A stretch of 64,000 bases of DNA from Xanthomonas theicola (lineage in GTDB: Bacteria; Pseudomonadota; Gammaproteobacteria; Xanthomonadales; Xanthomonadaceae). Made by a program: the position numbers and the translations under genes. A model generated the notes under the pieces. The model searched no databases. It saw only the letters and a list, made by a program, of their open reading frames with translations, and was not told where the DNA came from. The stretch covers positions 4,070,001 through 4,134,000 of the forward strand of contig NZ_CP049017.1 in assembly GCF_014236795.1 (NCBI RefSeq). Direction: 5' to 3'. Positions 44,993 to 54,442 of the stretch are shown here, piece after piece; positions within the stretch are counted from its first letter, which is position 1, and the number at the start of each line of letters is the position of its first letter.

Positions 44993-45123
44993 TGAGCGCG
45001 CCGCCGCCGCTCGACGACCTGGTCCTGCGCCGCAAGCGCGCCGCGCGCACCGCGCGGGTGGTCGGCGCGATCGCGGTGCTGATCTACGCCGGCTTCATCC
45101 TGTCCGGGGTGCTGGGCCGATGA
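44992..45123 (+). CDS. Small single-span membrane protein in the oxidase operon
   Basis: A 43-residue protein beginning MSAPPPLDDLVLRRKRAAR, with one predicted membrane helix (VVGAIAVLIYAGFILSGVL). It overlaps both neighbours by a few bases: its ATG uses the last base of the ctaD stop, and its stop overlaps the ctaG start (ATGA). Such tight overlap indicates a real, translated gene. Small oxidase-associated proteins of this kind are common between ctaD and ctaG, but its role is unknown. Confidence 0.8.
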   Translation: MSAPPPLDDLVLRRKRAARTARVVGAIAVLIYAGFILSGVLGR

Positions 45124-45710
45124 ACGCACCGGCGCCGCGCGTGCACAGCAGCGCCGGGCTGTTCAAGCTGGTCGGCGTGGCGCTGGCGGTGTTCGTGCTG
45201 ACCTTCTCGCTGGTGCCGCTGTACCGCATCGCCTGCGAGAAGGTGTTCGGCGTGCGTCTGGAGCGCGGCCCGGGCGAAGGCCCGCAGGCGGGCAAGCCGC
45301 TGCTCGGCAAGCGCACGGTCAAGGTCGAGTTCGACGGCGGGGTGAATTCCAAGCTGCCGTGGTCGTTCCATCCCGAGCAGATGACCATGCAGGTGGTGCC
45401 CGGCGAACTCAACGAAGCGCTGTACTACGCGCGCAACGACGGCGAACGCGCGATCGTCGGCAGCGCGGTGCCGTCGGTGGCGCCGGCGCGCGCCTCCGGC
45501 TACTTCACCAAGACCGAGTGCTTCTGCTTCACCGCGCAGACCCTGCAGGCCGGCGAGAAGCGCGACATGCCGGTGCGCTTCATCGTCGATCCGAACCTGC
45601 CCGGCGACATCACCACCATCACCCTGTCCTACACCTTCTTCAAGAACGATGCGCTGAGCGCGGAACTGGGATCGCCGAAACTGGCCGGTTCCGCGCGCGC
45701 GGCCCCCTGA
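45120..45710 (+). CDS. ctaG: Cytochrome c oxidase assembly protein CtaG (Cox11)
   Basis: A 196-residue copper chaperone that delivers copper to CuB of subunit I. One N-terminal membrane helix (LVGVALAVFVLTFSLVPLY) anchors a periplasmic Ig-like domain. The copper-binding CFCF motif is at Cys134 and Cys136, with a third cysteine in YRIACEKVFGV. PWSFHPEQ and VDPNLPGDITTITLSYTFF are further family marks. It overlaps the preceding small gene by 4 bases. Confidence 0.94.
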   Translation: MNAPAPRVHSSAGLFKLVGVALAVFVLTFSLVPLYRIACEKVFGVRLERGPGEGPQAGKPLLGKRTVKVEFDGGVNSKLPWSFHPEQMTMQVVPGELNEALYYARNDGERAIVGSAVPSVAPARASGYFTKTECFCFTAQTLQAGEKRDMPVRFIVDPNLPGDITTITLSYTFFKNDALSAELGSPKLAGSARAAP

Positions 45711-45730
45711 CCCGACCCGGAACGCCCGCC

Positions 45731-46606
45731 ATGGCCCAGCCCAGCACCGACGCCACCGCCTATTACGTGCCCAGCCACAGCCGCTGGCCGTTCATCGGCT
45801 CGATCGCGATGTTCGTGACCATGATCGGCGTGGCCAGCTGGCTCAACGACGCGGCCTGGGGCAAGTGGACCTTCTTCGCCGGCATCGCGATGCTGGTGGC
45901 GACCTTGTTCATGTGGTTCGGCGATGTGATCCGCGAGTCGATCGCCGGGCACTACAACCGCCAGGTCGACGTGTCGTTCCGCATGGGCATGGTCTGGTTC
46001 ATCTTTTCCGAAGTGATGTTCTTCGGCGCGTTCTTCGGCGCGCTGTTCTACACCCGCACCTTCATCCTGCCGTGGCTGGGCGGCGACGGCGACGGGGTGA
46101 TGACCAACGCGCTGCTGTGGGACGGCTATTCGGCGGCGTGGCCGACCAACGGCCCGGCCGCGATCGGCGGCCAGTTCCAGACCATCCCGGCATGGGGCCT
46201 GCCGCTGATCAACACGCTGATCCTGCTCAGCTCCGGCGTGACCCTGACCATCGCCCACCACGCGCTGAAGGCCGGCCAGCGCACCCGGCTGCTGGTGTTC
46301 CAGGGGCTGACCGTGCTGCTGGGCTGCACCTTCCTGTACTTCCAGGCCGAGGAATACATCCACGCCTACAAGGAGCTCAACCTGACCCTGGGCTCGGGCA
46401 TCTACGGCTCGACCTTCTTCATGCTCACCGGCTTCCACGGCGCGCACGTGCTGCTGGGCACGATCATGCTGCTGGTGATGTGGCTGCGCTCGGCGCGCGG
46501 GCATTTCAGCCGCGACAACCACTTCGCCTTCGAAGCGGCGGCGTGGTACTGGCACTTCGTCGACGTGGTGTGGTTGGCGTTGTTCTTGTTCGTCTATGTG
46601 TTGTGA
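45731..46606 (+). CDS. ctaE: Cytochrome c oxidase subunit III
   Basis: A 291-residue subunit with seven membrane helices. Conserved parts are YYVPSHSRWPFIGS, VSFRMGMVWFIFSEVMFFGAFFG read across the second helix, NTLILLSSGVTLTIAHHAL, FQAEEYIHAYKELNL, and the C-terminal EAAAWYWHFVDVVWLALF. It stabilises subunit I and is the last structural gene of the operon. It starts 20 bases after ctaG and is followed by a repeat-bearing gap. Confidence 0.95.
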   Translation: MAQPSTDATAYYVPSHSRWPFIGSIAMFVTMIGVASWLNDAAWGKWTFFAGIAMLVATLFMWFGDVIRESIAGHYNRQVDVSFRMGMVWFIFSEVMFFGAFFGALFYTRTFILPWLGGDGDGVMTNALLWDGYSAAWPTNGPAAIGGQFQTIPAWGLPLINTLILLSSGVTLTIAHHALKAGQRTRLLVFQGLTVLLGCTFLYFQAEEYIHAYKELNLTLGSGIYGSTFFMLTGFHGAHVLLGTIMLLVMWLRSARGHFSRDNHFAFEAAAWYWHFVDVVWLALFLFVYVL

Positions 46607-46611
46607 GGGCG

Positions 46612-46752
46612 GGACTCGGGACCGGGGACTCGGTGGAAACGCGGCCGGCGTGCAGAAAAATCCGCTTTCTCCCCTAAAAAATGCACTTTTTCATCAAATC
46701 GCTTGACAGCGACTTGCGCCGGGACAGCATCACTGCCGTCCCGAGTCCCGAG
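46612..46752. repeat. Repeat-flanked gap after ctaE
   Basis: GGGACTCGGGACCGGGGACTC at 46613 and CCGTCCCGAGTCCCGAG near 46736 are inverted copies of the same GGGACTC-type repeat found beside folK. Between them is an AT-richer core with TTTTTTCATCAAATCG-like sequence and CTTGACA at 46702-46708, which could serve as a -35 element. Confidence 0.65.
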
Positions 46753-46971
46753 CTACCGCCCCAACCCATGCGGCTTGATCACCCCGGTATAGATGCCCAG
46801 GATCACCAGCAGGATCAGGCACACCGATAGGCCGATGCGCCAGGTCAATGCGTTCACCGTGCGCTTGCTCTGGCCGCGGTCCACCAACAGGTAGTACAGG
46901 CCGGCGCCGAGGTTCCACAGAATGACCAGCAGGAACGCGACGATCAGCAGGGTTTTCAGCGAGTCGTTCAT
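46753..46971 (-). CDS. Twin-transmembrane small protein (DUF2909)
   Basis: A 72-residue protein with two membrane helices, LLIVAFLLVILWNLGAGLYYL and GLSVCLILLVILGIYTGV, joined by the conserved basic loop DRGQSKRTVNALTWR. This is the DUF2909 pattern, which is usually encoded beside oxidase assembly genes. It is divergent from surf1, with 30 bases between the start codons. Confidence 0.87.
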   Translation of the reverse strand: MNDSLKTLLIVAFLLVILWNLGAGLYYLLVDRGQSKRTVNALTWRIGLSVCLILLVILGIYTGVIKPHGLGR

Positions 46972-47001
46972 GGGCGTCTCGGTGCACGGTATCGCCGCAT
47001 T

Positions 47002-47760
47002 ATGACCCTGGCCGCGTCCTCGCGCGGCGCTGCGCGCGCGCGCATGCCGCTGTGGCTGGGCTGGAGCGTCGCGCTGGCGGTGGCGCTGGGATTCTGTGCG
47101 CTCGGCCGCTGGCAATTGCTGCGCATGCACGAGAAACAAGTGCTGCTCGCGCAGGCCGCGCACATCCGCGATCGCCCGCAGGCGCTGGCCGATGCCCTGC
47201 GCGCCGGACGGCCGGCGCAACTGGCCTGGGTGCACGGCAGCGGCCGTTTCCTGCCCGGGCAGATCCTGCTCGACAACCAGCTGCGCGAGGGCCGCAGCGG
47301 GGTCAAGGTGTACCAGCCTTTCCTGGCCGATGGCGCGTGCGCGCCGCTGCTGGTCGAACTGGGCTGGCTGCCGCTGCCGGCCGATCGCGCGCTGCCCACG
47401 CCGGTGCCGTTGCAGGGGCAGTACACGCTGGTCGGCCTGCTCGCGCCGGCGCCGTCGCACGGGCTGGCGCTGGGGCCGGCGCTGGTCGCCGCGCCGGCGC
47501 CGCAGCTGTGGCTGGCGATGCGCATCGAGCCGGCGGCGATCGGCCAGGCGCTCGGACGCCGCGACATTTTGTCGCAGGTGCTGCGCCTGGATCCGATCCT
47601 GCCGCTGGGCTATCCGCGCGACCTGGACATACTGCCGAACACGCTGCCGCCCGAGCGCCACCTGGGTTACGCGGTGCAATGGTTCGGCCTGGCGCTGGCG
47701 GTGTTGATCACCGCGGGGCTGTTCAGCTGGCGCGCGCGCAAGGGACGAGGCGGGCGCTGA
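47002..47760 (+). CDS. surf1: SURF1-family oxidase assembly protein
   Basis: A 252-residue inner-membrane protein that helps insert haem a into cytochrome oxidase. N-terminal (WLGWSVALAVALGFCALGRWQ) and C-terminal (GYAVQWFGLALAVLITAGLF) membrane helices enclose a periplasmic domain. The conserved GRWQLLRMHEK, QILLDNQLREGRSGVKVY, LVELGWLP and HLGYAVQWF are present. It heads the second part of the oxidase cluster (surf1, Sco-like, ctaA, ctaB). Confidence 0.9.
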   Translation: MTLAASSRGAARARMPLWLGWSVALAVALGFCALGRWQLLRMHEKQVLLAQAAHIRDRPQALADALRAGRPAQLAWVHGSGRFLPGQILLDNQLREGRSGVKVYQPFLADGACAPLLVELGWLPLPADRALPTPVPLQGQYTLVGLLAPAPSHGLALGPALVAAPAPQLWLAMRIEPAAIGQALGRRDILSQVLRLDPILPLGYPRDLDILPNTLPPERHLGYAVQWFGLALAVLITAGLFSWRARKGRGGR

Positions 47761-47787
47761 GCGCGCGCGCATGAGAAAATCCCCGGC

Positions 47788-48363
47788 ATGAATGCCTCCC
47801 CCCCGGCCCAGCGCCAGGCGGCCCCGCGCGGCCGCTGGACGTTGATCGCCCTGTTCGCCCTGTTCTTCGGCTCGATGCTGGTCGCCGGCGCCTTGCGCTT
47901 CTCCGGCTGGCAGCCGCCGGGCAACCGCAACCACGGCGAACTGCTGCAGCCGCCGGCCGACCTGCGCGCGCTGCAGCCGCGGTTGGACGACGGCGATGTC
48001 TACGCCTGGCAACCGCAGCAGCGGCTGTGGCGCATCGCGCTGGCGCCGCCGCGCGACTGCACCACCGCTTGCGAGGCGCTGGCGCGCGACCTGGACAAGG
48101 TCTGGCAGCTGTTCGGCCACGACGCCGACCACGTGCAAATCCTGTGGATCGGCACGCCGCCGGCAGCGGCGCGCGTGCTGCCGCAGGTGCGCGTGCTGCG
48201 CGCCGACGCGGCGCTGCTGGCCGGCCTGCCACGCGTGCGCGATGCGGCCGGGGTGCCGGTCTACGTGATCGATCCGAACGGCTTCGTGGTGCTGCGCTAC
48301 GCGCCGGGCTTCGACCCGGCCGGGCTGCGCGCGGACCTGTCGAAGCTGCTGAAACTCCTGTGA
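47788..48363 (+). CDS. Sco1/SenC-like thioredoxin-fold membrane protein
   Basis: A 191-residue protein with one N-terminal membrane helix (LIALFALFFGSMLVAGALRF) and a periplasmic domain with reduced Sco similarity. The copper motif CxxxC is kept as Cys91-Cys95 (DCTTACEAL), and VPVYVIDPNGFVVLRYAPGF resembles the end of the thioredoxin fold. The usual Sco histidine is not clear. Its place between surf1 and ctaA supports a role in oxidase maturation. Confidence 0.8.
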   Translation: MNASPPAQRQAAPRGRWTLIALFALFFGSMLVAGALRFSGWQPPGNRNHGELLQPPADLRALQPRLDDGDVYAWQPQQRLWRIALAPPRDCTTACEALARDLDKVWQLFGHDADHVQILWIGTPPAAARVLPQVRVLRADAALLAGLPRVRDAAGVPVYVIDPNGFVVLRYAPGFDPAGLRADLSKLLKLL

Positions 48364-48373
48364 GCCGTCTCCG

Positions 48374-49537
48374 ATGAACCTGTTCGCGCCACCGGCGCTG
48401 TTTCGGCACTTCCACCGCATGGCCTGGCTGGCGGCGCTGTTCACCGCCAGCACGATCATGTTCGGTTCGTTCGTGCGCCTGTCCGACGCGGGGATGAGCT
48501 GTCCGGACTGGCCGACCTGCTACGGCCGGGCGACCTGGCCGCAGAGCAGCGCCGAGGCCAACGCGCACGCGGCCAGCAGGATCCGCCCGCTGGAGACGCA
48601 CAAGGCCTGGCGCGAGCAGGTGCACCGCTTCCTGGCTGGGGCGCTGGGCGTGGAAGTGCTGGTGCTGTCGCTGCTGGCCGCGCGCCGGCGCCGGCTCGGC
48701 ATCGCGCAGATCGTCGGCGCCGCGCTGCTGGTGGCGCTGTCGATCCCGCTGTACATGTCCGGCTGGCCGACGCTGGCGATGGCGCTGGCGGGCGCCGGCG
48801 AAGCGATCCTGCTGCTGGCGGCGCTGCGCTGGTCCAATGCCGACCTGGCGCGCGCGGCGGTGCTGACCCTGGCGGTGGTGATCTTCCAGGCGTTGCTGGG
48901 CATGTGGACGGTGACCCTGCTGCTCAAGCCGATCGTGGTGATGGGGCATCTGCTCGGCGGCCTGCTGATGTTCTCGCTGCTGGTGTGGATGGCCTGGCGC
49001 GCCACCCACCTGCCGATCACCCTGGCCGATGCGGCGCGGCTGAAGTGGCTGTTGCGGCTGGGCGTGGCGCTGCTTGTGCTGCAGATCGCGCTCGGCGGCT
49101 GGGTCAGCGCCAACTACGCGGCGCTGGCCTGCGGCGGCGGCGGCTGGTCGGCCGACAACTTCCCGCGCTGCGTCAGCCAGTGGTGGCCGCCGCACGATTT
49201 CCGCGAAGGCTTCACCCTGTGGCGCGGCATCGGCGTGGACTACGAAGGTGGCGTGCTCGACGGCGCGGCGCGCATTGCGATCCAGATGGCGCACCGGATG
49301 ATGGCGATGGTGGTGGCCGCCTACCTGTTGTGGCTGGGATGGCGGCTGAGCCGCTCGCCGGGCATGCGCGGCTGGGCGGCGGCGCTGGTGCTGCTGCTGG
49401 TGGCGCAGGTCGGCCTGGGCATCCTCAACGTCAAGCTGGCGCTGCCGTTGCCGGTGGCGGTGCTGCACAACGCCGGCGCGGTGGCGCTGCTGTTCGTGCT
49501 GGTGTCGTTGTTGGCGCGGCTGCGGGCGCCGCAATGA
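48374..49537 (+). CDS. ctaA: Haem A synthase (Cox15)
   Basis: A 387-residue membrane enzyme that oxidises haem O to haem A. Eight membrane helices are expected. The haem-ligating histidines are seen in [17 protein letters not shown] and in [20 protein letters not shown] and [33 protein letters not shown] near the N-terminus and [15 protein letters not shown] are characteristic. Its last codons overlap the ctaB start by 4 bases (ATGA at 49534). Confidence 0.93.
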   Translation: MNLFAPPALFRHFHRMAWLAALFTASTIMFGSFVRLSDAGMSCPDWPTCYGRATWPQSSAEANAHAASRIRPLETHKAWREQVHRFLAGALGVEVLVLSLLAARRRRLGIAQIVGAALLVALSIPLYMSGWPTLAMALAGAGEAILLLAALRWSNADLARAAVLTLAVVIFQALLGMWTVTLLLKPIVVMGHLLGGLLMFSLLVWMAWRATHLPITLADAARLKWLLRLGVALLVLQIALGGWVSANYAALACGGGGWSADNFPRCVSQWWPPHDFREGFTLWRGIGVDYEGGVLDGAARIAIQMAHRMMAMVVAAYLLWLGWRLSRSPGMRGWAAALVLLLVAQVGLGILNVKLALPLPVAVLHNAGAVALLFVLVSLLARLRAPQ

Positions 49538-50433
49538 GCGCCAAGGGCCTCCACTGGCGCGACTACTGGGACCTGACCAAGCCCAAGGTGGTGGCGCTGA
49601 TCGTGTTCACCGCGCTGGTCGGCATGTGCCTGGCGATTCCTGGCCTGCCGACCTGGGTGCAGGTGCGCACCGGGCTGATCGGCTTCTTCGGCATCTGGCT
49701 GGCGGCGTCGGCCGCGGCGGCGATCAACCAGTTGCTGGATGCGCGCATCGACGCGCAGATGGCGCGCACCTCGTGGCGGCCGTTGGTGGTCGGCAAGGTG
49801 CTGCCGTGGCAGGTGCTGCTGTTCGCCACGGCGCTGACCGCAGTGTCGATGGCGATCCTGGTGATCTGGGTCAACGCCATCACCGCGGTGCTGACCTTCG
49901 GCTCGCTGATCGGCTATGCGGTGATCTACACCGTGTTCCTGAAACGCACCACGCCGCAGAACATCGTCATCGGCGGCCTGGCCGGCGCGGCGCCGCCGCT
50001 GCTGGGCTGGGCGGCGATCACCGGCATGCAGGGCCAGTGGGACTGGGCCTACGCCTCGCTGTTGGTGCTGATCATCTTCGTGTGGACGCCGCCGCATTTC
50101 TGGGCGCTGGCGATCTTCCGCCGCGCCGACTACGCCAAGGCCTCGATCCCGATGCTGCCGGTCACCCACGGCGTGGCGCATACGCGCAAGCAGATCCTGG
50201 TGTACACGCTGCTGCTGGTGGTGGCGACGCTGCTGCCGGTGGCGGTGGGCATGAGCGGGGTGTTCTACCTGGGCGGCACGCTGGTGCTCGACGCGGTATT
50301 CGTCTGGTACGCCTGGCGCATGCTCGATCCGCCGGACGAAATGTTTTCGATGCGCATGTTCGGCTACTCGATCATGTACCTGATGGCGCTGTTCGCGTTC
50401 CTGCTGGTCGATCACTGGCTGCTGCCGGGCTGA
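49534..50433 (+). CDS. ctaB: Protohaem IX farnesyltransferase (haem O synthase)
   Basis: A 299-residue UbiA-type prenyltransferase that makes haem O for the oxidase. The first polyprenyl-binding motif is [19 protein letters not shown], and the second region is [37 protein letters not shown] at the N-terminus is diagnostic. Nine membrane helices are expected. It is translationally coupled to ctaA. Confidence 0.94.
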   Translation: MSAKGLHWRDYWDLTKPKVVALIVFTALVGMCLAIPGLPTWVQVRTGLIGFFGIWLAASAAAAINQLLDARIDAQMARTSWRPLVVGKVLPWQVLLFATALTAVSMAILVIWVNAITAVLTFGSLIGYAVIYTVFLKRTTPQNIVIGGLAGAAPPLLGWAAITGMQGQWDWAYASLLVLIIFVWTPPHFWALAIFRRADYAKASIPMLPVTHGVAHTRKQILVYTLLLVVATLLPVAVGMSGVFYLGGTLVLDAVFVWYAWRMLDPPDEMFSMRMFGYSIMYLMALFAFLLVDHWLLPG

Positions 50434-50674
50434 GCGGTCCGGGGAGTCCGTCTACAGCGGTTGCAGCGGTGGCGTGTGCAGCCGGATGGGTGCGGCTGCG
50501 GCGGCCGTGGGGCTGAAGCGCCTCCTTACTGTGCGCGCAGCAGGCTGTCCGCAAGTCCTTGCGGAAGCCACTTCAGTCGCGACGAGCGAAGCGATGGACC
50601 TGTCAGCAGCGGACGCCGCGGACGATCAGCCGCGGCTCGCACGGCCGCAGGTTTCTCTGCTTCGGAATCATCGC
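50434..50674. other. Intergenic gap with degenerate Xanthomonas-type repeat
   Basis: Convergent gap between ctaB and the thioredoxin/repeat gene. GCCACTTCAGTCGCGACGAGCG near 50566 resembles the internal part of the GGGAGCGAC-CTCAGTCGCGA repeat at 60928. No gene or clear terminator is seen. Confidence 0.4.
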
Positions 50675-52267
50675 TCAACCCAGCCAATGCCCGCAGCCAT
50701 CGCGATCCTGGCTGCCGCAGTTCTGCTGCATCTTCGCTCGCAGGCGCTTGAGCACTGTGCCGCCGCCATGGCCCTTGCTCCAGTCCTGCAGGGTCTTGGC
50801 CAGCGTATCGAAGCGCTGCCGGGTGCGTTGGTGGTAGCCGCCGGGCTGCCCGTCCAGCTCGCCGATGACCTGGACGGCGGCGGCCTCGATCGCGGCCGGA
50901 TCGTCCGGCTGCAGCCGGATCAGGCCGTCGACGTAGAGCACGCCCCACTGCACCCGGGTGGCGGGGCCTTCGGCGCGCTCGTAGGCCTTCTTCAGCCAGT
51001 ACAGCGCGGTCTGCTTGTCGCCGCGCGCCTCGGCCAGCCTGGCCAGTTCCGGCATGTAGTAGTAGGGCGTCTTGCTGCGCCCCAGCTCGGCCAGCAGCAA
51101 CTGTTCGGCGCCCGTGCTGTCGCCGGCGTCGTCGAGCAGGCCGGCGGCATTGCTGATCGTGGACTGGCGTTCGTCGTCGGTCTTGGCAGCCTGCTCGGCC
51201 CACTGCACGCGCTGCTGCACCTTGGCGACCACCGCGGCCGGCAGCGGCGGATGCGGGCCGTCGCCTGCATCGGCCGGCTGACCCTGCGCCAGCCGCGCCA
51301 GCTGGATGTCGGCGTATGCGGTGTCCAGGCGATCGCTGATCGGCAGGCTGCTGTCGGCGTAGACCCGGTCCAGCGCCTGGGTGATCGCGCTCGACAGCCT
51401 GGCGCGTTCGGCGGCGTCGCTGGCCGCGGCCTGCACCAGTTCCGGGGCCGCATAGGTCAGGGTGCTGCGATTGGCGCGCACCTCGGCCGGATCGGCGAGC
51501 ACCGCCTGCAGCAGGTTGCGGTTCGCCGCGTGGCGCTTGCCATCCGGCGCGGCGTCGGCCTTGTCCGCATGCTGCGCCGCCAGCGCCAGCAGTGCGAAGC
51601 GACGCTTCAGCGTCGGTTGCGGCGCGGCGGCGACCAGTTGCGCGAGCACGCCGGCGGCCTGCTCCGGCTTGACCAGCCGGCTGGCGTCCACCGCCCAGCC
51701 GTACTCGCCGAGCAGGGTCCAGTCGTCGGCGCCGAGCGTGGCCGGCGCGTGCAGCGCCTTCTGCAGCAGCTGTGCCGAGGTCGTGGTGCGGGTCGCGGCC
51801 ACGCGCAAGGCTTCGGCCAGGCGCCCGGTGTCGCTGTCGCCGGCCAGGCGGGTGACCTCGCTGCGATCCGGGCGCAGCACGACGATGGTTGGATAGCCCT
51901 TGATGCCGAAGCGTTCGCCCCAGCCCTGCGCGCCTTCCGAATCGCCGTCCAGGTGCACCGCGACGAACGCGCGGGTGCGGGCGATGAAGGCCGGGTCCTT
52001 GAACAGGGTGGCCTTGAGCCGGTTGCACGGCGGGCACCAGGCCGCGCCCCAGTACAGCAGCACCGGCTTGTTCTGCTCGCGCGCTTCGGCGAAGGCGTCG
52101 TCGACGTCGCCCTCGCGCCAGGCGATGCCGGCGCCGTCAGGCGCCTTGGCCGGGGCGGTGGCTTGGGACTTGGCGAGCGCCGCGGGCGGCTTGTCGCAGC
52201 CGCCCAGCGCCAGCGCTGCGGCCACGCTGGCGGACGTCATCATGGAAAGGCGGAGCGTGCGGTTCAT
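50675..52267 (-). CDS. Thioredoxin-like lipoprotein with helical repeats
   Basis: A 530-residue protein. The signal ends in a lipobox (ALGGC, Cys24). The thioredoxin-like domain (about 45-170) has WGAAWCPPCNRLKATLF with Cys78 and Cys81, the FVAVHLDGDSEGAQGW segment and GIKGYPTIVVLRP. The remaining 350 residues are alpha-helical, TPR/Sel1-like (YMPELARLAEARGDKQTALYW). It is probably a periplasmic or outer-membrane-anchored redox protein; the partner is unknown. Start ATG 52267. Confidence 0.82.
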   Translation of the reverse strand: MNRTLRLSMMTSASVAAALALGGCDKPPAALAKSQATAPAKAPDGAGIAWREGDVDDAFAEAREQNKPVLLYWGAAWCPPCNRLKATLFKDPAFIARTRAFVAVHLDGDSEGAQGWGERFGIKGYPTIVVLRPDRSEVTRLAGDSDTGRLAEALRVAATRTTTSAQLLQKALHAPATLGADDWTLLGEYGWAVDASRLVKPEQAAGVLAQLVAAAPQPTLKRRFALLALAAQHADKADAAPDGKRHAANRNLLQAVLADPAEVRANRSTLTYAAPELVQAAASDAAERARLSSAITQALDRVYADSSLPISDRLDTAYADIQLARLAQGQPADAGDGPHPPLPAAVVAKVQQRVQWAEQAAKTDDERQSTISNAAGLLDDAGDSTGAEQLLLAELGRSKTPYYYMPELARLAEARGDKQTALYWLKKAYERAEGPATRVQWGVLYVDGLIRLQPDDPAAIEAAAVQVIGELDGQPGGYHQRTRQRFDTLAKTLQDWSKGHGGGTVLKRLRAKMQQNCGSQDRDGCGHWLG

Positions 52268-52511
52268 GTGCCGGTCACCGGGCGAAGAGGGGAGGAGGCA
52301 GCGGCGCATGCCGTGCAGGCCACGGCGCCAATCGCGCACTCTACCGAGCGACCCCTGTCGTGGGCAGCTGTCGGACATGCTGGTTGCACATCTGCATATG
52401 CTGCGATTCAGCAGCGGCGCGCGCTGCGTGCGCCGCACGCGGAGAGCGCGGCGCGGCAGGCGGCATGGCGCAGTTTCTCGGTTCCGCCGCCGGTCCTCGC
52501 CGCCGCGACCG

Positions 52512-53498
52512 CTAGCTGCGCTTCGCCGCCTGTGCGGCGCGCGCATAGCGCTGCGCAACGAAGGCGCAGACGATCAGCTGGATCTGGTGGTAGAGCATCA
52601 CCGGCAGCACGATCGCGCCCAGGCTGCCGCTGGCGAACAGCACCTTGGCCATCGGCACGCCGGTGGCCAGGCTCTTCTTCGAGCCGCAGAATACGATCGG
52701 GATCTCGTCGTGGCGGCTGAAGCCCAGCCGCCGCGCGGCGAAGGTGATCAGCCCCAGCGCCAACGCCAGCAGCAGCGCGGCCACCGCCGCCACGCCGAGC
52801 AGCGCCGGCAACGGCGTCTTGCGCCACAGGCCTTCGATCACCGCAGCGCTGAAGGCGGTGTACACCACCAGCAGGATCACGCCCTGGTCGGTATAGCGCA
52901 GCACTGCGCGGCGCCGTTCGACCCAGGCGCCGACCCAGGGCCGCAGCAGGTGGCCGGCGACGAACGGCACCAGCAGCTGCAGCATGATCTTGCCCATCGC
53001 CTCCAGCGGGTTGGCCATCGCGCTCTGCGCGCCGGCCAGCAGGCCCATCAGCAGGGGGGTCAGCAACACCCCGAGCAAGCTCGACAGCGACGCGCTGCAT
53101 ACCGCCGCCGGCACGTTGCCGCCGGCCATCGAGGTGAACGCGATCGACGACTGCACCGTGGACGGCAGCGCGCACAGGAACAACACGCCGATGTACAGCT
53201 CCGGGGTCAGCAGCCAGTGCGACAGCGGCTTCAGCAGCAGTCCCAGCAGCGGGAACAGCACGAAGGTGGCAGCGAGGATGGTCAGGTGCAGGCGCCAGTG
53301 CAGCGCGCCGGCGACGATCGCCTCGCGCGATAGGCGCGCGCCGTGCAGGAAGAACAGCGCGGCGATGGCGATGTCGGTGACGTCGTCCATGATCGCCGCG
53401 GCCCGCCCCTGCACCGGCAGCAGCGAGGCCAGCAGCACGGTGGCGAGCAGGGCGAGGGTGAACGGTTCGATGCGGAGCCGGGCGAGTAGATTCTTCAT
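52512..53498 (-). CDS. Bile acid:sodium symporter (SBF/DUF4137) family protein
   Basis: A 328-residue inner-membrane protein with about ten helices, such as LHLTILAATFVLFPLLGLLL, LLGVLLTPLLMGLLAGA and GLITFAARRLGFSRHDE. FLCALPSTVQSSIAFTSMAGG and CGSKKSLATGVPMAKVLF are the family's conserved crossover motifs. The substrate is unknown. An IS1595 remnant begins only 7 bases upstream of ATG 53498 and has replaced the native promoter and ribosome site, so expression may be lost or driven from the element. Confidence 0.87.
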   Translation of the reverse strand: MKNLLARLRIEPFTLALLATVLLASLLPVQGRAAAIMDDVTDIAIAALFFLHGARLSREAIVAGALHWRLHLTILAATFVLFPLLGLLLKPLSHWLLTPELYIGVLFLCALPSTVQSSIAFTSMAGGNVPAAVCSASLSSLLGVLLTPLLMGLLAGAQSAMANPLEAMGKIMLQLLVPFVAGHLLRPWVGAWVERRRAVLRYTDQGVILLVVYTAFSAAVIEGLWRKTPLPALLGVAAVAALLLALALGLITFAARRLGFSRHDEIPIVFCGSKKSLATGVPMAKVLFASGSLGAIVLPVMLYHQIQLIVCAFVAQRYARAAQAAKRS

Positions 53499-53505
53499 TT
53501 CGAAA

Positions 53506-54353
53506 CCTGATTATCCCTGACTTTCAGTAATGGAAATTGCTCGCCGCATGCAGAAGTGGCTCCGGGCAGGGCTTGCAGCGCAACACGGCGATGGCCAATG
53601 GCGGCAGCAACTCGCGCAGCCGGAACCGTCGGTTGAAGCGGTCGGCGGCCTCGGCCAGGTAGCGCCGGGCATACTGGGCCTGCCGGATCGGGTGATAGAC
53701 CCCGCGGATCGCGCTTGAGATTGGCCAGCACCACGTCGACCCACCGCGCCCCGGGCGCTTCGGTGGCCGCAGGCCCCCCGGCCTGCAGCGTGGTGTGGGC
53801 ATGCCCGGCCTCTTCGAGCCGACCGAAACACGCCAGGCCATCGCGGTCGACCTCGCACTCCGGCGCCAAGCGGCGCGCAATCCAGTCCTTGAGCGAGGCA
53901 TCGTCCAAGCCGCGTACCGGTTCGATCACCGCAAACGTGGGATGTTGGTCAGGCGCGTCGGTCTGCACGGCGATCACCAACGGCGGCCTGTTCTGCGATC
54001 CGCGTGCGCAACGGCAGCTTGGTGTTCTCCAGCAGCGTGCCGGCGGTCAGGCTGGTCTGGTGATGACAAGCTTGGCACGCGTAGCAGCGCACCCGGGCGC
54101 GGCCGAAGCGCAAACACCGGCGGCCCTGCCAGGCCGGACAGCGAAAACCGTGCGGCCAACGCCATCGGGACAGGGCGCGGTAGCACTTGCCTTGGGCGCC
54201 ATAGCGTTCGATGAACTCGGCCATCGACACGCCCGGCTGGAATTGCGCGGCGTTGATGCTCATGACCGGCCTCCTCGGCTCCAGGCGGTCATAGCGTGGG
54301 TCATTCAAGGCTCAGATCCTGCGGCTGATCACTGATCGTTGGGGATAATCAGG
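53506..54353 (-). mobile_element. IS1595-family element, internally deleted
   Basis: The ends CCTGATTATCCC (53506-53517) and GGGATAATCAGG (54342-54353) are perfect inverted repeats. The transposase on the minus strand starts at ATG 54263 (SINAAQFQPGVSMAEFIERYG, RWRWPHGFRCPAWQG) with the zinc-ribbon RVRCYACQACHHQTSLTAGT. The frame then breaks after TLLENTKLPLRT and the DDE region is shortened. It resumes with DDASLKDWIARRLAPECE and, in another frame, FNRRFRLRELLPPLAIAVLR to the stop at 53524. Not functional. Confidence 0.8.
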
Positions 54354-54442
54354 ACAATATATGATGGTGGCGGCCGCAGTGTCCGTGCATGGGTTACGCT
54401 TTCGCGAATTCCAATCTCCCATCCCGAATCAAGGCCCCCTCA

